From assembly GCF_027580225.2 (NCBI RefSeq), contig NC_073354.2, forward strand, positions 9,462,001 to 9,526,000: DNA of 64,000 nucleotides. The letters are read 5' to 3'. This document shows positions 12,187 through 23,000 of this stretch, one piece after another. Position 1 is the first letter of the stretch. The number at the start of each line of letters is the position of its first letter. The translations under genes and the position numbers were made by a program. The stretch comes from Misgurnus anguillicaudatus. Its lineage: Eukaryota; Chordata; Actinopteri; Cypriniformes; Cobitidae. Under the pieces are notes generated by a model, which saw only the letters and a program-made list of their open reading frames with translations, ran no database searches and had not been told where the DNA came from.

Positions 12187-13010
12187 TAGGGCTGAACGAT
12201 AAATCGCATGTGTTTGTCACGCGCATCACGTCAGTAATGCCGGTTCCTTGATTAGTATTAAATCGCCATCAGCTTTTTTCAGATGGAGCAGCTTTAACTG
12301 CACAGAGCCGTAGTTCCCTGACAATCGGGGCAATTTCGCATTAATTATCGCGGACGTATCGCCTACGATATGGGCCAAATTGTCAGGGAACTACGGCTCT
12401 GTGCAGTTAATGTCGCGCTATATGAAAACAGCTGATGGCGATTTAATACTAATCAAGGAACCGGTGTTGTGTCGAACTCAGTTCCCCCTATGTTTCCCTT
12501 TAGTGTAGTTCTTTTATAGCGTTTTCATCACGTAACATTTAGAAAGATTAAAGATTTTAATTGGTTATACTAAAAGGGCATAATATCATGTATTTTATAA
12601 TACAATTTATTAAATATTTCATACATTTGACAGTTTTCTATTAGGGTATTTCTTTTAAAATATAGCCTGTCTTTTTCTTTTTTTTCCTTTACTGGTTGTT
12701 TTAAAAATGTAATGTTTGCATACATAATTAAATAAATATAATACATATAATATGATTCATACTGTAAAAATAATTGACTTACCATTAAGAACAATACAGA
12801 TACATTACAGAAATGCACACATATACATCTCAATAGCCATTAAAACTTTAAATATATAAATAATAAAACCTATAACGTGATAAAAACACCATAAAAACAC
12901 TGCACTGAAGGGAAAAATAGGGGGAACATAGGGGGAACAGACTTCGACACAACACCGGCATTACTGACGTGATGCGCGTGGTATCGCATGCGATTTATCG
13001 TGCAGCCCTA
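12187..13010. mobile_element. hAT-type MITE with 8-bp target duplication
   Basis: The ends tagggctgaacgataaatcg and cgatttatcgtgcagcccta are inverted repeats. They are flanked on both sides by tttaaaat (12179-12186 and 13011-13018), an 8-bp duplication as made by hAT transposases. No transposase is inside. A 217-bp palindromic element has inserted near the left end. Related tips are seen at 36134 and 54569-55015. Confidence 0.8.
12244..12460. mobile_element. Palindromic insert (217 bp) nested in the hAT MITE
   Basis: The outer arms 12244-12273 and 12431-12460 are perfect 30-bp inverted repeats (starting ttccttgattagtattaaat). A second perfect 30-bp inverted pair lies inside (aactgcacagagccgtagtt and its complement). 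It is flanked by CCGG on both sides (12240-12243, 12461-12464). Removing it restores the hAT MITE sequence as seen at the other end of that MITE. Confidence 0.7.
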
Positions 13011-13429
13011 TTTAAAATACAAAATACGAACATGTCTGGATGTAGATAAAGCCTACTTGGTCATATTACAATGCACAAGTTTTGTTGTATGCAGTTTGAA
13101 AATACATGTTTGTAGAAAAAGTATATTGTACAATGCACTGATTTTGTTGTTATGCAGTTTCAAAATACAACATGAGTATGTTTAAATGTATATGTAGTCA
13201 TCATCACTGATATATCTCTGGCCCTCATGACAAACTAATTGAATAGCCCTGTCGTAGACGCTCAACACACAATCATATTCATAAATAGTAAAGAAATGCA
13301 ATGATATTAGGCTATCAGTGCTGCTGTCGCTCTTTCCTATCGCTTATTTTAAAAATGAGCTTATGATCAATAAAATGCAGCTTTTATCTGCTGCTTTTGG
13401 TGACGTGAACTCTGGCCTACTTTAAAGGT

Positions 13430-14165
13430 GCAGTGTGTAATTTTTAGAAGGATCTCTTGACAGAAATGCAAAATAATATACAAAACTATATTATCAGGGG
13501 TGTATAAACACCTTTCATAATTAACCATTATGTTTTTATTACTTTAGAATGAGACGTTTTTATCTACATGCAAAATAATATACAAACTATATTATCAGGG
13601 GTGTATAAAGACCTTATATAATGAACCGTTATGTTTTCATTACTTTAGAATGAGATGTTTTTATCTACATACACAGAGGGTCCCCTTACATGGAAGTTGC
13701 CATTTTGTGCCACCATGTTTCTACAATCTTAAAGGAATAGTCTACTCATTTTCAATATTAAAATATGTTATTACCTTAACTAAGAACTGTTGATACATCC
13801 CTCTATCATCTGTGTGCGTGCACGTAAGCGCTGGAGCGTGCTGCGATGCTTCGATAGCATTTAGCTTAGCCCCATTCATTCAATTGTACCACTCAGAGAT
13901 AAAGTTAGAAGTGACTAAACACATCAACGTTTTTCCTATTTAAGACGAGTAGTTATACGAGCAAGTTTGGTGGTACAAAATAAAACATAGCGCTTTTTTA
14001 AGCGGACTTAAAACAGGAACTATATTTTATAGCGTAATAGCACTTTTGGGAGTACTTCGACTCGGCGCAGTAACACCCTCCCTCTCCCATTATGAGAGTG
14101 AGAAGGGGAGCGGACTTTTCAGGCGAGTCGAAGTACTCCCAAAGGTGCTATTCACAAATCACGTT
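13430..14165. repeat. Worn DNA-transposon-like repeats
   Basis: 13440-13690 contains a roughly 110-bp unit twice (aaaataatatacaaa...gtgtataaa...tttttatctacat). 13729-14165 begins aaaggaatagtctactcatt and contains an inverted pair around 14045-14155 (gggagtacttcgactcg and its complement). Both types are familiar in cyprinid DNA. No coding sequence is present. Confidence 0.45.
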
Positions 14166-14439
14166 AATGACCGCACCAGAGCAAGCACACTTTTGCGGTT
14201 CCTCCGGAAGTGCATTTTCTAGTTGAAACTGCCTTTCAACTTCATCAGCCATTTCTTATCTCAACAACTGCATTAATAAATGTATTCATCAAACCCCTGA
14301 CAGCAGTCTTCATAATAACACTAAAATAACAGTACGCATACTTAGATAAATTACAGTATATCTAGTATTTTAATGCAGGACCATGAAGTGACTAAAACAC
14401 ATGAATTTCTAGTAGGATTGAAAGAGGAACTAGCTGATT

Positions 14440-14795
14440 AATCTGAAATTGTATAGTCTGCTATACCATGCTGTGGATGTTTTATGAGTCTGTGGTGGCT
14501 AGCATAATTTTTTGCAGTGGTCTGTTGGGGAATTAGTATGAAGGTGGCGGACAGAAATAAACTGGACAAATTAATTCTAGGGGCTGACTTTGTACTTGGT
14601 ATGGAGCTGGACTCTGTAATATTGTCAAAACTAAATTCAATTCTGAACAATCCCTTTCACCCACTACATAGGGTGCTGGCCGACCAGAGAAGTACATTTA
14701 GTCAGAGACTGATCACTGCTAAGTGTTCTACTGAGCGTTTTAGCAGATCCTTTATACCTGTGGCCATTAGGCTGTATAACCTCTCTTTGTAAGTG
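14440..14795 (+). pseudogene. Non-LTR retrotransposon ORF2 C-terminus fragment
   Basis: The plus-strand frame from about 14517 to 14792 reads KLDKLILGADFVLG...NNPFHPLHRVL...STFSQRLITAKCSTERFSRS. This resembles the cysteine-containing C-terminal end of a fish non-LTR retrotransposon polyprotein (a Lys/Arg-rich end after the RT). Only the last 90 or so residues remain, and the family cannot be fixed by eye. The RT fragment next to it (14999-15590) is in the opposite orientation, so the two need not be one insertion. Confidence 0.5.
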
Positions 14796-14998
14796 CTGGG
14801 ACAATTCACTATTAAAGTAAATTACCCTTTTTTATATGGGTATAGTTTATTAAATTTTTTTATTTCTTATCTATTTATTTTTAAATCATTGATGGGCATT
14901 TAATTATGGTTTTAATTGTTTTTTCTTTCATTTATTTATTTTCTATAATTATAACATTAAACACAACACTGCCTCATTTGAGAAATTAAAATTGAACA

Positions 14999-15590
14999 TT
15001 AAGATAGCAGACTATGATTGACTGTGTCAAATGCCTTTTTAAGATCAATAAATACAGCTCCCACCACATTACCCTTATCCAGGGACTTTTTTACGTTTTC
15101 TATAAAGCAGCAGTTTGCTGTTTCTGTTGAATAACCTGATCTGAACCCAAACTGGTGAGGATGGAGTAGCTGTCTGGCTTCTAAATGGTCACTCAGTTGC
15201 TCTACTACAACTTTTTCAATTATTTTAGATAAAACTGGTAAAATCGATATAGGGTGGTAGTTATTCATTGAGTCTCGGCTACCACTTTCAAACACAGGAA
15301 TAATCATGCCTTGTTTCCATGCACTGGGAAAAGTACTAGTACTAATAGAAAGATTAACAAGATAGGTCAATGGTTTAACAAGGACATTGTTATACTGTTT
15401 AAGAAAACAACTGTTCATCCAAAAAATGTCATCAGACTTAGAATTTGAAAGTTTATTAATTATTTCTGCAACTTTTATATTCGACACCTCTTTAATATAA
15501 AAGGAATCTGTTGACATAACTCTCAATGAAAGATTGAGAGGATTAACAAGCTGGAATTCTTTTGTTAATTCATCTAATTCATTCATTTAA
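14999..15590 (-). pseudogene. Non-LTR retrotransposon reverse transcriptase fragment
   Basis: A 195-codon frame on the minus strand shows the N-terminal half of a LINE reverse transcriptase. It contains PLTYLVNLSISTSTFPSAWK, then the YHPISILPVLSKIIEKVVVE block, HQFGFRSGYSTETA, and VFIDLKKAFDTVNH with the first catalytic Asp. The second catalytic box (YADD-type) lies beyond the end, where the element is cut. The frame is open over its whole length, suggesting a fairly recent truncation. The family is probably Jockey/CR1-like. Confidence 0.75.
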
Positions 15591-15609
15591 TTCATCAGCC
15601 ATAGTGGAA

Positions 15610-16610
15610 CACTGTAAAAAATAATTTGCTGCCTTTATCTTTTTTGTTAAATCAACTCAGATTAGGGATGTTCACATTGACCGTTTAACCGTTAACCGAA
15701 GGTAAGAATTTATGACCGATTAACATTATCAGTTAAAAGAAAAAAATATTTGTTAATACATGGTGCGTGTCGTCATGAGCCGACAGACATTTCGCTACTT
15801 TTTCTATCTTTAATTTGTGAATGTCCTGTAAATGACACAAATTATTGCTGCCCTGACGGTCTGATAAAGTAATCATTTGTATGAGAAATCATTTGTATGC
15901 GTGTTTGGAAGCTGAACTGAGACGAGCGCGTGTCCGCGCAAGATGACACAGTCCGTCTTGCGCACATCCGGACAGACGTTCGCTGATGGCCTCTGACCCT
16001 GTCCATAAACATCTCTCTTTTTGCACAAACGGAGAAAGACGACGCAAAAGCAAAACTTTCTGAAAAGCATCCTGCTTTAGAAATGACCACTGTGGTAGAT
16101 GAAACGGAGACAATCTGCCCTTTTTGGATATTAATCCTCTGGACTGATCTCGTGCTTTTTAATAAGGTAATGTTGCATGAATATCTGATAATGTATGAAT
16201 CCTGGTTCTGTTGTTGATCTGTCGCTGCTGTTTGCACGTTCAAATTAAATCTTTTGTTTTTACTAGTTCACAGACAACCGTCAACTGTATTTTTACTCAA
16301 TGACAATTTCATATTAAAATCTTATAAGTTAGCGGTTGATGTTCGGTTTTGAAGCTACGGTTGTCGGTCGGGAAAATTAACTGATATGAGCATCCCTAGC
16401 TCAGATTTACAAGTCATGTCAACAGAGATGAGTTGTCACAACTTATAAAATTAATTTGACCTCTCAATTATATTTTATAAGTTATAACAACTTACCTGTA
16501 GTTATAACAACTCATCTCTAGTCAAGATAAATAATAGTAAGTTGAATTGACTTGTAAATCTGAGTTGATTCATCAAAAAAGTTTAAGGCAGCAAAGTATT
16601 TTTTACAGTG
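15610..16610. mobile_element. MITE with cactgtaaaaaa ends, split by a nested element
   Basis: The left arm 15610-15662 and right arm from about 16545 to 16610 are inverted repeats: cactgtaaaaaataatttgc against gcaaagtattttttacagtg, then atcaactcagat against atctgagttgat. The middle part 15663-16398 is a separate insertion. Without it the MITE is about 265 bp. Confidence 0.7.
15663..16398. mobile_element. hAT-like MITE nested in 15610-16610
   Basis: The ends tagggatgttcac and atgagcatcccta are inverted. They are flanked by actcagat (15655-15662) and gctcagat (16399-16406), an 8-bp duplication with one mismatch. The duplicated bases are part of the host MITE arm, which proves the order of insertion. 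The three overlapping open frames inside are not recognisable proteins. Confidence 0.65.
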
Positions 16611-16849
16611 CAGAATCGGTTTCCATTAATGTTAAGTTCTGTAATCGTTTTGTGTTTATTTGGTTAAAGGTTAAGGAAACATGCAGCAAGTTAAACATGC
16701 AGTTAATTTATGGTTATGTGAAGCACCTTTATTTTATTTTTGGTAAAAATAGCCAAAAAAGCGAGTGCTTTATAACCGTTATAGGTACAAAGGGATCCTT
16801 GGAAATTTTTCTCATCTGTAAGGCATCCCTGGCCTACTTCCCATCCTGA

Positions 16850-17150
16850 GGTAATGTCTTGGTTATGACTGTATTCATGATTCCCTGATGAAAGGAAAAA
16901 GACGTTGTGTCGATGACGACAGTAGGGGTTTTGCTCTTGATAGGCAATCAATTGTGATCTGTATATGAGAGCGATGCTCGGCTTGCGTCAGCGGGGTGTA
17001 GCAGTGTTGTGGCACAACGTCTCAGTTCCCTCCGTCAGGGAACCGTGGTTACAGTTGTAACCGATAATACAGTTGTAACATAATTTGCGTTCCCTTTCTG
17101 TCGTTCACTCGATGTTGTGTAAATGATGACAGTATGGGTTCCGTTACAAA
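16850..17150. repeat. DIRS terminal-repeat-like fragment
   Basis: Contains gttccctccgtcagggaac and gttccctttctgtcgttcac with paired gttgtaac motifs. This resembles the terminal and internal complementary regions of fish DIRS elements, from memory. No coding part is attached. Confidence 0.4.
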
Positions 17151-17154
17151 CCGT

Positions 17155-17420
17155 GGTATACGAGGACATGAATAGTGTATAATGCTATAAAGGTGGTTTA
17201 CGGGGACACAGAGAGTGTCCCCATAAACGGAAAAGCTAAAAAAACATACTAAATGGTAGTTTTTCATAGATTAAAGACTGGCAACAGGTTTTTGTGACAT
17301 TGGGGTTAGGGATTGGGGTAGGTTAGGGGAATAGAATATAACAGTTTTGCATTGCGTCTATGGAGATGTCCCCGTGAACCACATACACTAACGTGTGTGT
17401 GTGTGTGTGTGTGTTTGCTT
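17155..17420. repeat. Dispersed repeat plus (GT)n tract
   Basis: ggggttagggattggggtag, then gttaggggaatagaatata, occurs here and again at about 32978-33020, also next to a GT tract. The two are diverged copies of one repeat. (GT)n lies at 17394-17414. Confidence 0.5.
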
Positions 17421-17639
17421 AGACTACTTCTGTTTTGATTATGTAGACTTTTATGTAGACTCTTACGAACAGTCAAGTCACTCACACAGAGGATAGTAAA
17501 ACAAATATCTTGTAAATTCAAATCAGAGCATCTTCCATGTCTGGAATGGATGTATTCTTAAGTCTATAAGGTAACACTAATATAACTTTTGTTTGAAATG
17601 GGTTTGGCTAAAAGAAATAAAAATGTCTATACTACTACG

Positions 17640-17930
17640 AGGTCATTATACTATATGGGTTAAATAGAATTGCATTACTAAAAAGAGACTAAAATACAAT
17701 TTCACTGACTAAAACTAGACTAAAATGTCATCAGTTTTCGTGGACTAAAACTAGACAAAAATAGTCATGGACAAGTCTGACTAAAATAAGACTAAAATGC
17801 CCAGACTTTTAGTCGACTAAAACTTGACTAGACTAAAAGAGTATGAACCTGACTAAAACTAATAAAAACTCAAATGACAGCTTGACACAAAGACTAGACT
17901 AAAACTAAAATTAAAGCAGGCAGCCAAACA
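17640..17930. repeat. Degenerate short-period repeat (actaaaactagac)
   Basis: About 290 bp built from variants of gactaaaactagactaaaa in irregular array. No coding sense. Confidence 0.65.
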
Positions 17931-18362
17931 CAACACTATTATGTACTTCATTTTCAGTACCCACTGTTGCTAATATTGTTTTTGTTTCCCTTTGTAGATT
18001 TCATTTTGACCCATCGGTGGCTGTGGGGTTGCCTTCACTGGTGGATGATGGTGTGGTGGTTGGGTCACTTTTATGTCTTTTTCTTTAGGTCTGCAGTGTG
18101 ATTTGCTGCGAGTGGATTGCAGTGTGAGCAAATTTGTGTAACACCTTTTCTTCACAAGAATAGCCAGTTAACCTGTGGCCATCCGTGGGTCGCTTTGTGT
18201 TTTTATTTGGTTTATTTCTTTTTGATTCTTTTGTGGGTATCTGCATTGGAGATTTGTGTTACATCCTTATGTTTCTATTTGTTTGAATAAAAATGTTTTT
18301 GAGTTAAAACTTCACCAAGGCCATTTGCCTGGTCATTTACCACCTTTATGGGGTACCTGTAG

Positions 18363-18569
18363 CCCTTACGAAAAATAACCATGGTTTTACTACAGTTAAA
18401 ACCAAAAAAACATGGTTACTGTAGTAAAACCATGGTAACACAAAATAACCATAGTTATACCATGGTTAGTGTAGTAAAACCATGGTTTTGCTCATAGTAA
18501 TCAATTCACCAAAAAAACATGGTTACTACACTTTTACCACAATAAAACCATGGTTAATTTTCGTAAGGG
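18363..18569. mobile_element. Palindromic MITE with ccatggtt motifs
   Basis: The ends cccttacgaaaaataaccat and atggttaattttcgtaaggg are inverted repeats. The interior is a series of accatggttttactac motifs in both orientations. It lies just beyond the 3' end of the GPCR gene. Confidence 0.65.
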
Positions 18570-18938
18570 AGGTTACATAAGGTTGACACATACTGTAGTG
18601 TGTTTGGTTACAAATAATGTATATGACTTCATATCATTTATAAGAATATAATTCACACATTAAAAAAGGCTTTTAAAATAACTCACAAAAGCACTGCTAG
18701 AGGAAACACACATGGTGTAATCAAACTTTCAGCTAAAATCCTAATGGTTACTAAGATATTACTCTTTTGACAAAAAGCCTCGGCCTAATATTACAAAGGT
18801 CATGCACATTATTACACACACATGGTTTACAATAAATCAAAATTAACTTTATATAATAAAGAACATTTACAACCTTTTAAAGATAAAAGGTTAATCAATC
18901 AATTGGTACAAAAAGCAAAACAATCCATTTCAGAAGAT
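18570..18938. other. Probable 3' flank of the GPCR gene
   Basis: AT-rich sequence downstream of the stop codon. No aataaa on the minus strand was found by eye in this interval, so the polyadenylation site is not assigned. Confidence 0.4.
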
Positions 18939-20086
18939 TTATGTGTTTGTGTCTATTTGTCTTTGTCTGTTCTGTATTGAGTTTATAGTGCCGTTTCTAT
19001 CCTCCTCTGATAATCCCACAGAATGTACAGTGCTGGTGGAAGCATCACTTGAAGCTGTGCTAACTGTCTGCACAGATTCTGCTAAATCCCCTCCCACATC
19101 ATGGGTGATTATACCTGAGGTCGGAGCGATCGGGCCTTGTTCACGTAACACAGTATCTGCTGTTTTTGTGTGACGTCCATTTTGCCTACTCGACCTCCCC
19201 ATCCTGGAAGAATTTGAGTTCCCGGACAAATCCCACAGGACTATGAAGCACTTCGGGACAAAATGGCAGAGGATTATGCCGTAGCTGGAGGCCAGAACAG
19301 CCGAAGCCTGAACAATGTGTTTCTGTTCCGTCTGGTTCTTATTAATGTAAATGGGAATAAAGCAAAGCCAGACAAACAGGTGAATCAACATGCTAAAGAT
19401 GATGACCCCAGTGTCATTAAAATCCTGTGGAACTCTTCTGACCATGAAAGCAAATAGGAGGCAAATGAAGGCCAACAGAGCAATATAACCATGCATGATT
19501 GCAAAGCCTGCAATAGAACCCTCATTACAGATGACATACTTCACCATTCCACTTCCAGGCCACTCCCACTTTACATCAGGAGAGTCGAAAATCAGCCAGA
19601 ACAACAGGATGACACCCTGACCGGTGGTAAGCATAAACAAATCTATGAAAGGCTTGTAGAGTTTTTTAAGATGATGTTTTGTCTTCGGTTTCAAGGGCAT
19701 GAATGCCAGGAAGGTACGATAGGCTTTAACCAGAATGCTTGAAACGCACAAAGTGAAACCGAGGCCGTACACGGCCTGCTGCGCCTGACACAGAGGTTTG
19801 TTTGGCTTGCCAATAAACATGATTACACTAATGAAGCTAACCATCAGGCCCAGCAACATGAAACAAGACAGTTTGACGTTGGCCATTCTGATAACTGGTG
19901 TGTCTCTGTGTGTGAGATAAATGATAAATGAAGTAAACACCAGAATGATGCCTATTGATGTTGCCACTAACAGAACGATGGGATACGCTTCAGACCAGAA
20001 GAGATATTTCTCATCGAATGGCTTGCATTCAGTTGCATTCTCTAGTGAGTGCTGATCATCTGGACAATTATGACAACTGCTTTCAT
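18939..20086 (-). CDS. GPCR exon 6: end of cysteine domain, seven-helix domain, tail
   Basis: The acceptor is ttcttttacag before ATGAAAGC. The exon is entered in phase 1, completing a GAT codon with exon 5. It supplies cysteines 7-9 of the nine-cysteine domain (C531, C534, C547), all seven helices (first about 562-585, PKC after helix 7 at 804-806) and a long hydrophilic C-tail, residues 813-908, rich in Ser and Thr. The cytoplasmic loop 3 region reads RRVPQDFNDTG. The single large exon for the membrane domain is usual for class C chemoreceptors. Confidence 0.9.
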
Positions 20087-23000
20087 CTGTAAAAGAAGTC
20101 ACATACAAACATCAGATTTCTATTTGGATTGAACAATATACAGTGGTGTGAAAAGTGTTGGCTCCCTTTCTGATTTCAGATCTTTAAAAAATGTAAATAT
20201 TAATTAAAGATAACACAAGTAAACAAAACATGCAAGTTTATTATTAAGGGAAAACAAAGCAATCACTTTTTCACCCAGGGCCACGTAGGTTTGGATTTTG
20301 CTTTCCCTTCATAATAAAAACCTTCATTTAAAGAAACACGCTCAGATTTTGGGAATTTAGCTTATTCACTGTATCCTCCAGAGTTAGATAAGTCCATACA
20401 TACCTTTCTCATTTCCGTGCGTGCTCCCAATAAGTGACAAAATAACGCAAACATTTTCCTATTTATGTGTTGTGATTTGTAAAGTCACACCGTGTACAAA
20501 CCCTGCTGAAAAAAACAGCATGGAAATTATGCTGGTCTATGCTGGTTTAGCTGGTGGTCACTAGCAAACCAGCACCAAAAAACAACATATGCTGTGTCTT
20601 GCTGGTATGACCAGCATGGGATGCTAGTGCTAATGCTGGTTTAGCTAGTGCCAATGCTGGTTTGGTGCTGGTTAAGCTGGTGCTAATGCTGGTGCTGATG
20701 CTGGTTTGGTGCTGGTTTAGCTGGTGTTCACTAGCAAACCAGCACCAAAACACAACATATGCTGGTCTTGCTGGTATGCTGTTTTTTCAGCAGGGAATAT
20801 CAAGGTGATATGAGACACAGCGATCTTTTAACAGTATACATACTGGGAACTATATTCTCAGAAGACAAAACACTGCTACTTGGGCGGAGTGATTTTCACA
20901 ACTCTGACTGAACTCTCTGCTCCTCATCAGGGGCTTCTCTGGTGTTGCGAGCAAATCCCTCCTCCCAAGTAGCAGTACTCCACCTTCTGAGAATATAGTT
21001 CCTAGTTCCCAGCATGGACGGAGATGAGAAAGGTATGTATGGACTTATCTAACTCTGGGGGATACGGTGAATAAGCTAAATTCCCAAAATCTGGGCGTGT
21101 TCCTTTAACTGCATGTTGTGTTTACTTGTGTTATCTTTGATTAATATTTAAATTAGTTTCATGTTCTAAAACAATTGTGACAAACAATAAAAAAAATCAG
21201 GAAGGGGGCCAACACTTTTTCACACCACTGTATTAATGTAATGACAATATCAGTATCAATGTGTGAGCTTTTTTAATTATTTGAATGCTTTATTTTGATT
21301 GGTTGAGAAAAGTTCTACTGGTATTAATTATTTTACTGTAAAATGCACACCTGACCTGTCAAATGTCTTATAATAACCACCAGACCAATGTCTGTGGTAA
21401 CAGTGGATAAGAGGAAAAATTGACTCTGGTACTTTGAATTATTTTAAATAATGCACACCCAAGGTGTAACCGGGGAGCAACCTTCTGATCTCTCTGATAA
21501 GGCTAATATGGAAGTGATTTAAACTACAATTGTCAGGGTCCAGCCATTGTATCCTGTTTAATATTGTGTCTTGTCATTATGGCTGGGTTCTGACAGTCCC
21601 ATGTCTAAAGCCTGGAATACACTGCACGATTTTTGTTCTCTTATAAGATCATTACCTTATCACACTGTGCGACATGTATCATTTAAAATCGGGTACGACA
21701 GGCATGTAGACTGTACGATGATGACACGGAAGCTTCGGCGGCTGTGTCACACGTTGCGCAACGTCACCAGGATGCGCTCGTGGTAAACAAATACCGGCGC
21801 GCAGGTCGTAGCAGCAAACACACTGTGCGGTGATCATGCCGAATTTCTGACACTGCCAGAAAACTATCGTAGGCTATCTTTGGACGCAAGACCGGGAAAA
21901 CGGCCGTCTTTGAACCTCTCTCACTGTACGACATAGGACCACCGATGGAAACCCACGATAACAGAAATCGCGACGATAGTTTCACGATGGCAATCTTTCG
22001 TCTGGGACAGCCAATTATCGTGCAGTGTATCCCGGGCTTTATGTGAAGGCACATGATCTTGTGTTTTGAGTCATGTGCCTTCGGTGTCTCGTCTCCTGAC
22101 CCCGCCCCCTTGTTCTCCCTGTTAATTGTTTAATCATTAGTTTATTCCCATCACCTGTTCCTCCCTTGTTATCTTGTTTAGTTTTTGCTATTTAAATCCC
22201 TTTGTGTCCATGGTCCTGTGCTGATTCATTTTGTACTGTTCATGTCAGCTCAAGTCTTGTCTATCTAGTGTATAAATTAGTCAATTCCAGTTAGTGTGAA
22301 GTCTTTTGTCTAGTGTAGTTTGTCCATTAGTAAAGTGTCTTGTTCAGTGTGATTTTGCCCCCACGTGGGCTTTATTTTTCCGTGCATTTATTAAAGTGTT
22401 TTCTGTTTACCCCGACACTTTCCACAATTGGGTTTTTCTGTCTCCTGCTCGTGACAACAATTCATCGACTGGCTGCTAGAGGCTCCAAAGGGGAGTCAAT
22501 TCCCATAGACCTTCATGTTAAAATGCCCAACTTTAGAGCAGAAAATATGTTTACAGCCTGGTACAAAAAGTGTTTTTTGTCTGTATAGCTAATTTTGCCC
22601 TTCTAATTTTGCCCTTCATGACAACTATGGGAGGGTGATTTTTTTTATAACTCATCTGTTTAAATTATATTAAGCCTTAAAGTTCTGCATAATTAAGGAA
22701 GTGGCCACTTAAGTGACTGTTGAACAGCCACTGCTGTCACTGGAGTTGACCTAGGCGGGCGTGGTTTCAGCAACCAGTCACCATAGCTTCATCCACGTCC
22801 CGTCTCTTTACCCATGTTCGGATATCAGCGAGTGATGCTCGTGACGCGCGACCAAGATGGCGACGACAGACACCGCCTACTTTAAGCTTCAAAAACGATC
22901 TTCAGAAACCTAAGGGTGACGTTACGGACACTACGTCCATCTTTTTTACAGTCTATGGGTGTAACTCAGCTTCACATTGTGCCACATTACCACGTTGGGT

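Larger units (their letters stand above)
9944..14224. mobile_element. Large non-autonomous TIR element, copy 2
   Basis: This starts directly after the right tip of copy 1 (its own left tip is missing) and ends with the same cagagcaagcacacttttgc...ctagtt terminus. It carries blocks A2 (9955-11102) and B2 (11806-12082), and a later insertion load: a hAT MITE at 12187-13010 and further repeats at 13430-14165. Confidence 0.55.
20141..21230. mobile_element. Tc1/mariner-like MITE in GPCR intron 5 (outer layer)
   Basis: The ends cagtggtgtgaaaagtgttg and aacactttttcacaccactg are inverted repeats flanked by TA on both sides (20139-20140, 21231-21232), the target of Tc1/mariner elements. A second element, 20328-21108, sits inside and a third inside that. 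Without them only about 310 bp remain. No transposase. Confidence 0.75.

Noticed and set aside
18943..19742. Plus-strand frames across the receptor exon
   Set aside because: Antisense shadows of the seven-helix exon.
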